A stretch of DNA of 21,765 nt, from assembly GCA_045810625.1 (NCBI GenBank), contig JBJMVQ010000006.1, positions 1 through 21,765 on the forward strand, read 5' to 3'. Source of the stretch: JACQFZ01 sp045810625. Its GTDB lineage: Bacteria > Pseudomonadota > Gammaproteobacteria > Acidiferrobacterales > Sulfurifustaceae. The notes beneath the pieces were generated by a model. The model saw nothing but the letters and a program-made list of their open reading frames with translations, was not told the DNA's origin and did no database searches. Both the position numbers and the translations under genes were made by a program. Position 1 is the first letter of the stretch, and every line of letters starts with the position of its first letter. Shown in pieces: positions 7,350 through 15,020 of this stretch.

Positions 7350-7462
7350 TCATCAATGACCCTCACCCTATTCCGCTCGATCGCTCGCGGCGTCCTGTCT
7401 CGCGCGATCTTAGCGCGTCCCTGCGCGTTACCGCTCGCGGGGGAGGATAAGGGAGGGGGAGT
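7350..7462. repeat. Degenerate copy of a dispersed intergenic repeat
   Basis: The ridA-recG gap begins its repeat-like part with gaccctcaccctattccg and ends with gggggaggataagggag, with GC-rich palindromic DNA between (for example cgctcgcggcg and taccgctcgcggggg). The motifs resemble the clearer elements at 17149-17330 (ccctcaccctcattccctc). I read it as a worn member of the same family. The comparison is by eye only. Confidence 0.4.
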
Positions 7463-7473
7463 TTCGTGATCCC

Positions 7474-9582
7474 ATGAAAGCCGTTTCGTCGGCAGCGGGC
7501 GCCGGCGTCTTGAATCCTGCTGCCGCGCCGCTTACGCGGCTCAAAGGCGTCGGTCCGCGACTCGCCGAGCGCCTGCGCGCGCTCGGCCTCGCGACCGTAC
7601 AGGATTTGTTGTTTCATCTGCCGTCGCGCTATCAGGACCGTACGCGCCTCACGGCGCTCGGCGCGCTTCGCCCGGGACAGGAAGCGCTCGTCGCCGGTCG
7701 AATCGAGCTTGCCGATGTCACATACCGCGGCCGCCGCGCCCTGGTGTGCCGCCTCGCCGACGGGACGGGATATCTGCACTTGCGTTTCTTTCACTTCAAT
7801 ACGGCGCAGCAGAATCAGCTCGAGCGCGGCAAGTGGGTGCGCTGCTTCGGCGGTGTGCGCTTCGGTCCCGCCGGTCTCGAAATGGCGCACCCCGAGTACG
7901 CCGTGTTGTCGGCGAACGAAACGCCGCAGCCCGAGAATCACTTGACGCCGGTGTATCCGGCCACGAGCGGCGTCGGCCAGGCAATGTTGCGTCGGCTGGT
8001 GCAGGACGCGCTCAATCGTTATCTCGCGCACGTCAGCGAGTGGTTGCCCGGCGATGTCCTCGCGGAGCTGCGGCTCCCGAGCCTCAAGGAGGCGATCGAG
8101 CTCGTGCACCGGCCGCCGCCGGGTGCGGACGTGGCGGCGATATTGAGCGGCGCGGCCCCCGAGCAGCAACGACTGTCGTTTGAAGAATTGCTCGCCTATT
8201 ACCTGAGCTTGAAACGCGTGCGCGAGCGGCTGCGCGCCGATCCCGCGCCGCGACTCGCGGTCAGCGGCGGCCTCGTCGATCGGCTCCTCGGCTCGCTTCC
8301 CTTCGCGTTGACCGGTGCGCAGCGGCGAGTGCTCGACGAAATTCGTGCAGATGTCGCCCGCGCCGAACCGATGCATCGCCTGGTGCAGGGCGACGTCGGC
8401 TCGGGCAAGACGATCGTCGCGGCATGCGCGAGCCTGCTCGCGGTCGAGGCAGGATATCAAGCGGCGTTCATGGCGCCGACCGAGCTGCTGAGCGAGCAGC
8501 ACTTTAAGAATCTGAGCGCCTGGCTCGCGCCGCTCGGCGTGCTCGTCGCGCCGCTCTCGTCGCGCGTGACCGGTCGCGCGCGTACGCATGCGCTCATCGA
8601 CGTCGCCGAAGGCCGCGCCGGCGTCGTTGTCGGCACTCACGCGTTGTTTCAGGACGAAGTGAAGTTCGCGCGTCTCGGACTCATCGTCGTCGATGAGCAG
8701 CATCGTTTCGGCGTGCAGCAGCGCTTGGCGCTGCGCGCGAAAGGTGCGCTCGGCGATCTCGTGCCGCATCAGCTCATTATGAGCGCGACGCCGATTCCGC
8801 GTACGCTCGCTCAGAGCGTCTACGCGGATCTCGACGTCTCGGTCATCGACGAGCTGCCGGTCGGACGTCGGCCGATCGAAACCGTCGCGGTGCCGGCGAC
8901 GCGCCGCGCCGAGGTGGTGATGCGCGTGCGCGATGCGTGCGCATCGGGTCGGCAGGCGTACTGGGTGTGTCCGCTGATCGAGGAATCCGAAGCGCTCGAT
9001 CTCGAAACCGCAACGCAAACTGCGGAGGCGTTGGCGCAGGCGCTGCCCGAGCTCAAGGTGGCCCTCGTGCACGGGCGGCAAAAGCCGAAGGAGAAGGAGC
9101 GCGTCATGGCGGAGTTCAGTCGCGGCCGGGTGCATCTGTTGGTCGCGACGACGGTTATCGAAGTCGGCGTCGACGTGCCGAACGCCTCGCTCATGATCAT
9201 CGAGAACGCCGAGCGATTGGGATTGTCGCAGCTGCATCAGCTGCGCGGCCGTGTCGGCCGCGGCGCCACGCAATCGAGCTGTGTGTTGCTGTATCAGCCG
9301 CCGCTCAGCGAGGTCGCACACGAGCGTATCGCCGCCCTGCGCGCCACCAACGATGGTTTCGAGATCGCCCAGCGCGATCTCGAAATGCGCGGCCCCGGGG
9401 AGCTTCTCGGCACGCGCCAGACCGGCGAGGCGGCGTTCCACATCGCCGACATCGTGCGGGATCGGGCGCTGCTGCCGCGCGTGCAGCACGCGGCGCAGCG
9501 CTTGATGACGAACCATCCCGATCGCATCGAGCCGATCATTCGCCGCTGGATGCGCCAGCGCGAGGCTTACGGAAGCGTGTGA
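7474..9582 (+). CDS. recG: ATP-dependent DNA helicase RecG
   Basis: A 702-residue branch-migration helicase that processes stalled forks and Holliday-like junctions. The N-terminal wedge/OB region begins with TRLKGVGPRLAERLRALG and FHLPSRYQDRT. The helicase core carries Walker A GDVGSGKT (306-313), motif Ia MAPTELL, DEQH (407-410) followed by RFGVQQR, motif III SATPIPRTLA, and the C-terminal TTVIEVGVDVPNA, QLHQLRGRVGRG and GPGELLGTRQTGE blocks. Length compares with 693 in E. coli. The ATG at 7474 has a GA-rich stretch (GGGAGGGGGAG) about 13 bases upstream. Its stop overlaps a GTG in the ubiA frame (GTGA at 9579-9582), so the two are probably co-transcribed. Confidence 0.97.
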   Translation: MKAVSSAAGAGVLNPAAAPLTRLKGVGPRLAERLRALGLATVQDLLFHLPSRYQDRTRLTALGALRPGQEALVAGRIELADVTYRGRRALVCRLADGTGYLHLRFFHFNTAQQNQLERGKWVRCFGGVRFGPAGLEMAHPEYAVLSANETPQPENHLTPVYPATSGVGQAMLRRLVQDALNRYLAHVSEWLPGDVLAELRLPSLKEAIELVHRPPPGADVAAILSGAAPEQQRLSFEELLAYYLSLKRVRERLRADPAPRLAVSGGLVDRLLGSLPFALTGAQRRVLDEIRADVARAEPMHRLVQGDVGSGKTIVAACASLLAVEAGYQAAFMAPTELLSEQHFKNLSAWLAPLGVLVAPLSSRVTGRARTHALIDVAEGRAGVVVGTHALFQDEVKFARLGLIVVDEQHRFGVQQRLALRAKGALGDLVPHQLIMSATPIPRTLAQSVYADLDVSVIDELPVGRRPIETVAVPATRRAEVVMRVRDACASGRQAYWVCPLIEESEALDLETATQTAEALAQALPELKVALVHGRQKPKEKERVMAEFSRGRVHLLVATTVIEVGVDVPNASLMIIENAERLGLSQLHQLRGRVGRGATQSSCVLLYQPPLSEVAHERIAALRATNDGFEIAQRDLEMRGPGELLGTRQTGEAAFHIADIVRDRALLPRVQHAAQRLMTNHPDRIEPIIRRWMRQREAYGSV

Positions 9583-9587
9583 TTCGC

Positions 9588-10457
9588 ATGACCTACGCGC
9601 TCGAACGGCTCAAGGACTACGCGGTGCTGATGCGGCTCGATCGGCCGATCGGCAGCCTGCTGCTGCTCTGGCCGACGCTCTGGGCGCTCTGGTTCGCGTC
9701 CGGCGGCCGGCCCGACCCGCGCATCCTGATGGTTTTCGTGATCGGCGTATTTCTGATGCGCTCCGCCGGCTGTGTGATCAACGACTACGCCGACCGCGGA
9801 TTCGACCCGCACGTCGAACGCACCCGCAATCGGCCGATCGCGACCGGGCGCGTCGCGCCGCGCGAAGCGCTCGTGCTGTTTACCGTCCTTTGCGGCGCCG
9901 CGTTCGCGCTCGTGCTAACGCTCAACCGGCTCACGATCGGGCTTTCCGTGATCGGCGCCGTCCTCGCGGCGACGTATCCGTTCCTCAAACGCTGGACGCA
10001 TCTGCCGCAGTTTTACCTCGGCATGGCGTTCGGTTGGGGAATACCGATGGCATTCGCCGCGCAGCTCGATGCGGTGCCTGCCGTGGCGTGGTGGTTGCTC
10101 GCGGCAAACATCTGCTGGTCCGTGGCGTACGACACGGCGTACGCGATGTCCGACCGCCCGGACGACCTGCGCATCGGCGTGAAATCGACGGCGATTCTCT
10201 TCGGCAAGTACGACCGTTTGATGGTCGGTGTCTTTCACGCGCTGACGTTGCTGCTTCTCGTTTACGTTGGCCGCCTGACCGGGCGCGGAATCCTGTACTA
10301 TGCCGGGCTCGCGATCGCCGCCGGCATTGCCCTGTACGAGCAGTGGCTCATTCGAGCGCGCGCACGCGACGCCTGTTTCAAAGCGTTTCTCGACAACAAT
10401 CGTTTCGGCGCCGCTGTCTTTTTCGGTTTAGCGCTCGACTACCAATTGATGGGATAA
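9588..10457 (+). CDS. ubiA: 4-hydroxybenzoate octaprenyltransferase
   Basis: A 289-residue membrane enzyme that attaches the polyprenyl chain to 4-hydroxybenzoate in ubiquinone synthesis; E. coli UbiA is 290. RPIGSLLLLWPTLWALW (19-35) is near identical to the family. Both Asp-rich prenyl-diphosphate sites are present: NDYADRGFD (65-73) and YDTAYAMSDRPDD (181-193). KSTAILFGKYD and ACFKAFLDNN near the end also match. About eight to nine hydrophobic helices can be seen. I chose the ATG at 9588; a GTG at 9579 overlapping the recG stop is an alternative that adds three residues. A much longer upstream open frame runs antiphase through recG and is not coding. The chorismate lyase ubiC, often next to ubiA, is not here. 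Confidence 0.97.
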   Translation: MTYALERLKDYAVLMRLDRPIGSLLLLWPTLWALWFASGGRPDPRILMVFVIGVFLMRSAGCVINDYADRGFDPHVERTRNRPIATGRVAPREALVLFTVLCGAAFALVLTLNRLTIGLSVIGAVLAATYPFLKRWTHLPQFYLGMAFGWGIPMAFAAQLDAVPAVAWWLLAANICWSVAYDTAYAMSDRPDDLRIGVKSTAILFGKYDRLMVGVFHALTLLLLVYVGRLTGRGILYYAGLAIAAGIALYEQWLIRARARDACFKAFLDNNRFGAAVFFGLALDYQLMG

Positions 10458-10495
10458 GTCTCCCAATCTGTCTTCACAAATAAGGTGCGATCAGA

Positions 10496-11509
10496 ATGAC
10501 GCTGCTTCTTCTCGCCGGCGCGCTGCTGCTGATTCTCGTGAGCGCGGAGACGTTCACCAACGCGCTCGAGCATCTCGGTGAGCGGTTGCGTATTTCGGAG
10601 GGCGTGACCGGCTCGATCTTCGCCGCCGTCGGCACCGCGATGCCCGAGACGATGGTCCCGGTCGTCGCGATCCTATCGACGGCGGCGACGCAGGAAGTGC
10701 GCGAGGAAGTGGGCGTCGGCGCGATTCTCGGCGCGCCGCTCATGCTGTCCACGGTGGCGCTGTTTCTCGTGGGACTTTTCGCGGCACTGAAGCGCGGGTG
10801 GGGCGGGCGGTTGCAACCCGAGCGCGAGGGCCTCAAGCGCGATCTTTATTGGTTCCTCGCCGCATTTTCACTGAGCGCGATCGCGACCGTCGTACCGCAC
10901 GACCGCCCACTCGCGCGCGGCGCCATTGCGATGCTGCTCGTCGGGATTTATTTCATCTACGTACTGCTGACGGTGCGTGCTTCCGCGAAGTTGGTCGCGG
11001 AAGGTCACGCGACCGAAGCGGGGAATCCGCTCCTTCTGGTGCGGCTGTTCGGTTGGCTGGGCGTGCGCGACAACCTCGCGGTCGAAGTCGTGCAACTCGC
11101 CCTCGGTCTGGTGGGTATCGTCGTCGGGGCACACGGTTTCGTCGAAGGCGTCGAGGACTTGTCTTCGACACTCGGCGTGAGCGCACTTACGTTGTCGCTG
11201 CTGATTATTCCGCTCGCGACGGAGTTACCGGAAAAAGTGAACAGCGTTTTGTGGATCCGCCGCGGCAAGGACACGCTCGCCTTCGGCAACATTACCGGCG
11301 CGATGGTGTTTCAGGGCAGCCTGCTGCCGGCGCTCGGAATTCTGCTCACGCCATGGGAGTTGCGCGCGGAAGTGATCGCAGGGCTCGTGCTAACGCTGGC
11401 CGCGAGCGTCTGGCTGTTGTATCCGCTGCAGCGCGGTGGGCTGAAGCCCTACCACCTCGTGCTGAACGGCGTGTGCTATGCGGGGTATATCGTCGCGACG
11501 GTCACCTGA
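10496..11509 (+). CDS. CaCA-type cation exchanger (Na+/Ca2+ exchanger family)
   Basis: A 337-residue integral membrane protein with about ten hydrophobic helices. It has the two inverted alpha-repeat signatures of the calcium/cation antiporter superfamily: GTAMPETMVP (46-55, Glu51) followed by VGVGAILGAPLM, and ATELPEKVNS (241-250, Glu246) followed by FGNITGAMVFQG. These acidic residues normally bind the transported cation. A charged loop near 95-110 separates the two halves. It is shorter and more divergent than YrbG, so the transported ion is uncertain. AAGG at 10482-10485 supports the ATG. It starts 38 bases after ubiA and ends four bases from the convergent uspA gene. Confidence 0.85.
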   Translation: MTLLLLAGALLLILVSAETFTNALEHLGERLRISEGVTGSIFAAVGTAMPETMVPVVAILSTAATQEVREEVGVGAILGAPLMLSTVALFLVGLFAALKRGWGGRLQPEREGLKRDLYWFLAAFSLSAIATVVPHDRPLARGAIAMLLVGIYFIYVLLTVRASAKLVAEGHATEAGNPLLLVRLFGWLGVRDNLAVEVVQLALGLVGIVVGAHGFVEGVEDLSSTLGVSALTLSLLIIPLATELPEKVNSVLWIRRGKDTLAFGNITGAMVFQGSLLPALGILLTPWELRAEVIAGLVLTLAASVWLLYPLQRGGLKPYHLVLNGVCYAGYIVATVT

Positions 11510-11513
11510 CCCG

Positions 11514-11939
11514 CTATTTGACGAGCAGTACCGGTACCGGGCTCAGGTGGATGACCTTCGTCGTCACCGAGCCGAGCAGCATGCCGGCGACGCGCCCCAG
11601 GCCGCGCGTACCCATGCAGATTTCGTCGCAGCCTTTTTCTTTCGCGTAACGCGCGATTACCTCGCCCGGATCGCCGACGCTCACGTGCCACACGTACGGC
11701 ACTTTCGCGGCTTCGAGCCGCGCGCGCGCCGGCGCCAGCACCTTCGCTCCTTCGTCCTGATGGTATTTCCGGCAGGTCTCTGCGCCGACGAACATGGCCA
11801 CGTCCCCGGGCAGCGGCGGCTGCACGTTGAGGAGATGTAATTCAGCGCCTTCTTTGTAAGAGCTGAGCGCGCGCTGCGCGTGATCGAGCGCGCGTCCCGA
11901 AGCGTCCGAGCCGTCGAAGGGCACGAGCAGTCTGCGCAT
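11514..11939 (-). CDS. Universal stress protein, UspA family
   Basis: A 141-residue single-domain Usp. It starts MRRLLVPFDGSDASGRAL, with the conserved Asp9 region, and ends with the ATP-binding signature G-2x-G-9x-G-S (GTRGLGRVAGMLLGS) followed by VTTKVIHLSPVPVLLVK. The intact signature predicts an ATP-binding Usp, unlike E. coli UspA. A strong ribosome site (GAGGA, 6-base spacer) precedes the ATG. It lies 18 bases after terC on the same strand, so the two form an operon. The stress that it responds to cannot be read from the sequence. Confidence 0.93.
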   Translation of the reverse strand: MRRLLVPFDGSDASGRALDHAQRALSSYKEGAELHLLNVQPPLPGDVAMFVGAETCRKYHQDEGAKVLAPARARLEAAKVPYVWHVSVGDPGEVIARYAKEKGCDEICMGTRGLGRVAGMLLGSVTTKVIHLSPVPVLLVK

Positions 11940-11957
11940 GAGAGTTCCTCGGGTTCG

Positions 11958-12683
11958 TTAGTCGTGACTCGATCGGTTTTGGGTGGCCGCTTCGGCGCTC
12001 GTCTGCGCCTCGGCGCGCGCCACGCCGCGCCATTTGCCAATCGCGACAACGAATGCGGCGCCGGCGAGCGGTGCGAGTGTGTGCAGCCATGGCAGGGACT
12101 CGAAGCTGTCCGTCACGATCGGATCGGTGACGGCCATCTCGCCCGCGACCCAGCCGAGCAGGCCGGCGCCGAGCGTAATGACAACCGGGAAGCGTTGCAT
12201 GATCTTGAGGAGCAGCGTGCTGCCGAAGATAACGAGCGGAATGCTGATCGCGAGGCCCAGAATGAGCAGCAGCAGGCTGCCTTTCGCGGCCGCCGCCACA
12301 GCAATGACATTGTCGAGGCTCATCACGAGGTCCGCGATCAGGATGGTGCGGATCGCGGCCATCATCGTCGGGCCGCTGTTGAGCTTCGCGTCGTCGTCGC
12401 CGTCATCTTCGGGGAGGAGCAGCTTCACGCCGATCCACAAGAGGAGCGCGGCGCCGATCAGCTTCAGATACGGCAGCCGCAGCATTTCTACGGCGACGAC
12501 GGTGAGGATGATGCGCATGACGACCGCCGCGCCGCTGCCCCAGAAGATCGCGCGGCCCTGCTGCGATGACGGCAGCGAGCGTGCGGCGAGTGCGATGACG
12601 ACGGCGTTGTCGCCCGAGAGCACCAGGTTCACGCCGATGATTTGAACGAGCGCCACCCAGAATGTCGTGTGATCTATCGCCAC
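11958..12683 (-). CDS. TerC family integral membrane protein (YjbE type)
   Basis: A 241-residue membrane protein with about seven hydrophobic helices. Both TerC signature repeats are present: VLSGDNAVVIALAAR (21-35) and DLVMSLDNVIAVAAAAKG (118-135), whose Asp/Asn residues lie in the membrane. A strongly acidic loop, PEDDGDDDAK (91-100), separates the halves. TerC relatives have been tied to metal export, including manganese, and tellurite resistance; the role here is inferred. The start is GTG at 12683, since no ATG lies before the conserved region. I looked for a manganese yybP-ykoY riboswitch in the 86 bases upstream and saw none. Operon partner: the Usp gene downstream. Confidence 0.9.
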   Translation of the reverse strand: MAIDHTTFWVALVQIIGVNLVLSGDNAVVIALAARSLPSSQQGRAIFWGSGAAVVMRIILTVVAVEMLRLPYLKLIGAALLLWIGVKLLLPEDDGDDDAKLNSGPTMMAAIRTILIADLVMSLDNVIAVAAAAKGSLLLLILGLAISIPLVIFGSTLLLKIMQRFPVVITLGAGLLGWVAGEMAVTDPIVTDSFESLPWLHTLAPLAGAAFVVAIGKWRGVARAEAQTSAEAATQNRSSHD

Positions 12684-12769
12684 GGTCCGGTAATTCCCGC
12701 GTAAGTGGTCGGATAACCGGCGCGCGCGCTCCCTTGCTTTTTCGGCCCGCCGGGTGCATACAGCGGCTC

Positions 12770-13450
12770 ATGTCGACCGCTCAATCGTCTGGCGCGGCGT
12801 CCGCAGCCGCCAGCTTTCCGTGCGATACATCCTTACATATTCCGGGTCCGGCCGGAATGCTGGAAGCCCTCACCCAGTGCCCCGCGGGCGGCGCTCGGTT
12901 CAGTGCCTTGGTTTGCCATCCGCATCCGTTACATGGCGGCACCATCCATAACAAAGTGGTCCATATCCTGGCGCGCAGCCTCGTCGAGCTGGGCGCGCGT
13001 ACCGTCCGCTTCAATTTCCGGGGTGTCGGCGCGAGCAGCGGTGAATTCGCTCACGGCGTTGGGGAGACGGACGATGTTCTCGCCGTGCTCGCGTGGCTGC
13101 GCGCGCTGCGGCCGGACGACGAAATCTGGCTTGCCGGCTTCTCCTTCGGCGCCTATATGGCGCTGCGCGCCGCGGCGCGGTTTCCGGTCGCGCAACTCGT
13201 GCTCGTTGCCCCGCCGGTGCATCTGTATCCGGATCTCGGTCCTCCCCCCGCACCGACCGTACCGACGCTGGTGCTCCAAGGCGAGCAAGACGACGTGGTG
13301 CCCGCTGCCTCGGTCAGTGCATGGATTGAACGTCTTCCGGAACGTCCGCTGTTGCGGTCGTTCCCGGAAACCGGGCATTTCTTTCACGGACGGCTGAACG
13401 ATTTGCGCGCTGCGGTACACGAAGTGCTCGGGCCGCGCGCGCCGAGATGA
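12770..13450 (+). CDS. Alpha/beta hydrolase (dienelactone-hydrolase-like)
   Basis: A 226-residue soluble hydrolase. The opening fold has CHPHPLHGGTIHNKVV (49-64), a signature of a bacterial hydrolase subgroup, then FNFRGVGASSG with the oxyanion region. The nucleophile elbow is GFSFGAY (123-129, Ser125). Asp174 or Asp175 in GEQDDVVP and His203 in ETGHFFHG complete a likely catalytic triad. The first 20 residues are Ser/Ala-rich and not a clear signal peptide. The ATG at 12770 is chosen because the fold starts soon after; an upstream ATG at 12662 would overlap terC. The substrate is unknown. It diverges from terC. Confidence 0.88.
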   Translation: MSTAQSSGAASAAASFPCDTSLHIPGPAGMLEALTQCPAGGARFSALVCHPHPLHGGTIHNKVVHILARSLVELGARTVRFNFRGVGASSGEFAHGVGETDDVLAVLAWLRALRPDDEIWLAGFSFGAYMALRAAARFPVAQLVLVAPPVHLYPDLGPPPAPTVPTLVLQGEQDDVVPAASVSAWIERLPERPLLRSFPETGHFFHGRLNDLRAAVHEVLGPRAPR

Positions 13451-13567
13451 CGAGGCACATTCCCTCCTACTAGATGAATCCGCATTGCGTTCTATTCTTG
13501 CGATATTGATCCGAAGTCACAGCGCAATCAGCGGCGGCGCCTGAAAATAATTCCTCTCCGATTCGAT

Positions 13568-13906
13568 ATGAAAACGATATTGCTACTCGCCTGTTCCAAC
13601 GTCTTCATGACTTTCGCGTGGTACGCGCATCTCAAGAACTTGCGCGACAAGCCGTGGATCATCGCGGCGCTCCTGAGCTGGGGGATCGCGCTGTTCGAGT
13701 ATCTGCTGCAGGTGCCGGCGAACCGCTTGGGCTACGGACAGTTCGATCTCGGCCAGCTGAAGGTGATTCAAGAAGTCGTGACACTCGCGGTGTTCGTGCC
13801 GTTCGCGCTCCTTTATATGAAGGAGCCGCTGCGGCTCGATTTCTTATGGGCGGCGCTTTGTCTCGTGGGCGCGGTTTACTTCATGTTCCGCACGCCACTC
13901 CGCTGA
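13568..13906 (+). CDS. DUF486 / DMT family small membrane protein
   Basis: A 112-residue protein made of four hydrophobic helices, starting MKTILLLACSNVFMTFAWYAHL and ending GAVYFMFRTPLR. The segments YLLQVPANRLGY and LKVIQEVVTL are characteristic of the DUF486 family, distant relatives of small multidrug transporters. No transported compound can be assigned. It stands alone, 117 bases after the hydrolase and convergent with cysB, with a hairpin between the two ends. No clear Shine-Dalgarno is visible before its ATG. Confidence 0.88.
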   Translation: MKTILLLACSNVFMTFAWYAHLKNLRDKPWIIAALLSWGIALFEYLLQVPANRLGYGQFDLGQLKVIQEVVTLAVFVPFALLYMKEPLRLDFLWAALCLVGAVYFMFRTPLR

Positions 13907-13908
13907 AT

Positions 13909-13932
13909 CGCGCGCACCTTGTTGTGCGCGCG
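13909..13932. terminator. Hairpin between convergent genes
   Basis: A perfect 9-bp stem, CGCGCGCAC (13909-13917) and GTGCGCGCG (13924-13932), with a 6-base loop fills nearly all of the 29-base gap between the DUF486 gene and cysB. It can fold in both transcripts and probably serves as a shared terminator, although no U-tract follows on either side. Confidence 0.55.
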
Positions 13933-13935
13933 GTA

Positions 13936-14916
13936 TCAACGCTCCGGCAACTCGGGCAGCTTCTTCCGGTAGAACTCTTCGCGTTCCTGGCGGGTCTCGA
14001 AGCGCGTCGCGGTATCGACGACTTCGTGCGTCAAATGCGGCGCGAACAGCTGAATGAAGTCGTACATGTACCTGCGCATCGTGGTGCCGCGGCGAAACGC
14101 GATGTGCGACGTGTTGCTCGGGAACAGGTGCGATGCATCGACCATCGCGAGCCCTTGGTCGGCGTGCGGATCGAACGCCATTTTCGCCATGATGCCGACG
14201 CCGACGCCGAGCCGCGCATAGGTTTTGAGCGTGGTCGAATCGGTCGCGGTGAAGACGACATCCGGTTTCAGGTTCTTCACGGCAAAGGCATGATCGAGCG
14301 TGGAGCGCCCGGTGAAGCCGAACACGTACGTGACGATCGGATATCGCGCGAGCGCTTCGAGTGTGAGCGGGTTTTCCTGCAGGATCGGGTGGCCCACCGG
14401 CGCGACGATGCCGCGGTTCCAGTGATAGCACGGTAGCGTCACCAGATCCTCGAACAGCTCCAGCGCCTCGGTCGCGATCGCGAAGTCGACTTCGCTGCGC
14501 GCCGCCATTTCCGCGATCTGCACCGGCGTTCCCATGTGGATATGGAGGCTGATCTTGGGATACTGCGCGCGGAACCGCTGGATGGTGTCGGGCAGCGCGT
14601 AGCACGCCTGCGTATGGGTCGTGGCAATCGACAGACTGCCTTGGCCCTCGTCCGTGTACTCTTGCGCGATCGACTTTATATTGCGAACTTCGAGCAGAAT
14701 CTCCTCGGCTTTCCGGATAATTTCCCGGCCCGCAGGGGTGATATCGGCAAAGTGCTTGCCGCTGCGGCGAAAGATTTCGATCCCAAGCTCGTCCTCCAGC
14801 AGGCGGACTTGCTTACTAATGCCGGGTTGCGACGTATACAGGTTCGCGGCCGCGTCCGACACCTTTAGGCCGGCGCGTGCGATCTCGCAGATATAGCGAA
14901 GCTGCTGTAGCTTCAT
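13936..14916 (-). CDS. cysB: CysB-type LysR regulator
   Basis: A 326-residue LysR-type regulator, close to the 324 of E. coli CysB. The N terminus MKLQQLRYICEIARAGLKVS and the helix-turn-helix part LYTSQPGISKQVRLLEDELG are typical of CysB and Cbl. The effector domain has SIATTHTQACYALP, GTPVQIAEM and ATDSTTLKTYARLGVGVGI, matching the CysB subfamily, in which Thr and Ser residues contact sulfate, thiosulfate or O-acetylserine-type ligands. It should activate sulfur assimilation genes when cysteine is low. It is divergent from the siroheme reductase across 104 AT-rich bases, which argues that this reductase is its target. A sigma70-like promoter is visible just upstream. Confidence 0.93.
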   Translation of the reverse strand: MKLQQLRYICEIARAGLKVSDAAANLYTSQPGISKQVRLLEDELGIEIFRRSGKHFADITPAGREIIRKAEEILLEVRNIKSIAQEYTDEGQGSLSIATTHTQACYALPDTIQRFRAQYPKISLHIHMGTPVQIAEMAARSEVDFAIATEALELFEDLVTLPCYHWNRGIVAPVGHPILQENPLTLEALARYPIVTYVFGFTGRSTLDHAFAVKNLKPDVVFTATDSTTLKTYARLGVGVGIMAKMAFDPHADQGLAMVDASHLFPSNTSHIAFRRGTTMRRYMYDFIQLFAPHLTHEVVDTATRFETRQEREEFYRKKLPELPER

Positions 14917-14934
14917 GCCTTATGCTGGAACCGA

Positions 14935-14962
14935 ATTAAAATATCGTCTTTTATTCTTTCAA
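14935..14962 (-). promoter_or_regulatory. Sigma70-like promoter of cysB
   Basis: On the minus strand, TTGAAA (14962-14957) and TTTAAT (14940-14935) are each five-of-six matches to the -35 and -10 boxes, with a 16-base spacer. The block is AT-rich in a GC-rich genome. Transcription would start near 14928, leaving a leader of only about a dozen bases. The same stretch probably holds the CysB operator for the divergent reductase gene. Confidence 0.5.
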
Positions 14963-15020
14963 TATACCACTGGGGCTTTGTTAAAGTCCCTAGTCCTTTT
15001 GAACAACTCGAACCCAGGTG

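Noticed and set aside
7363..9516. 717-codon open frame on the minus strand across recG
   Set aside because: Antisense to a gene with all RecG motifs. The translation is His/Arg-rich and low in family-like blocks, a usual shadow of GC-rich codon bias.
12684..12769. yybP-ykoY manganese riboswitch ahead of terC
   Set aside because: TerC genes often carry one, but the 86-base gap is short and shows no recognisable conserved loops.
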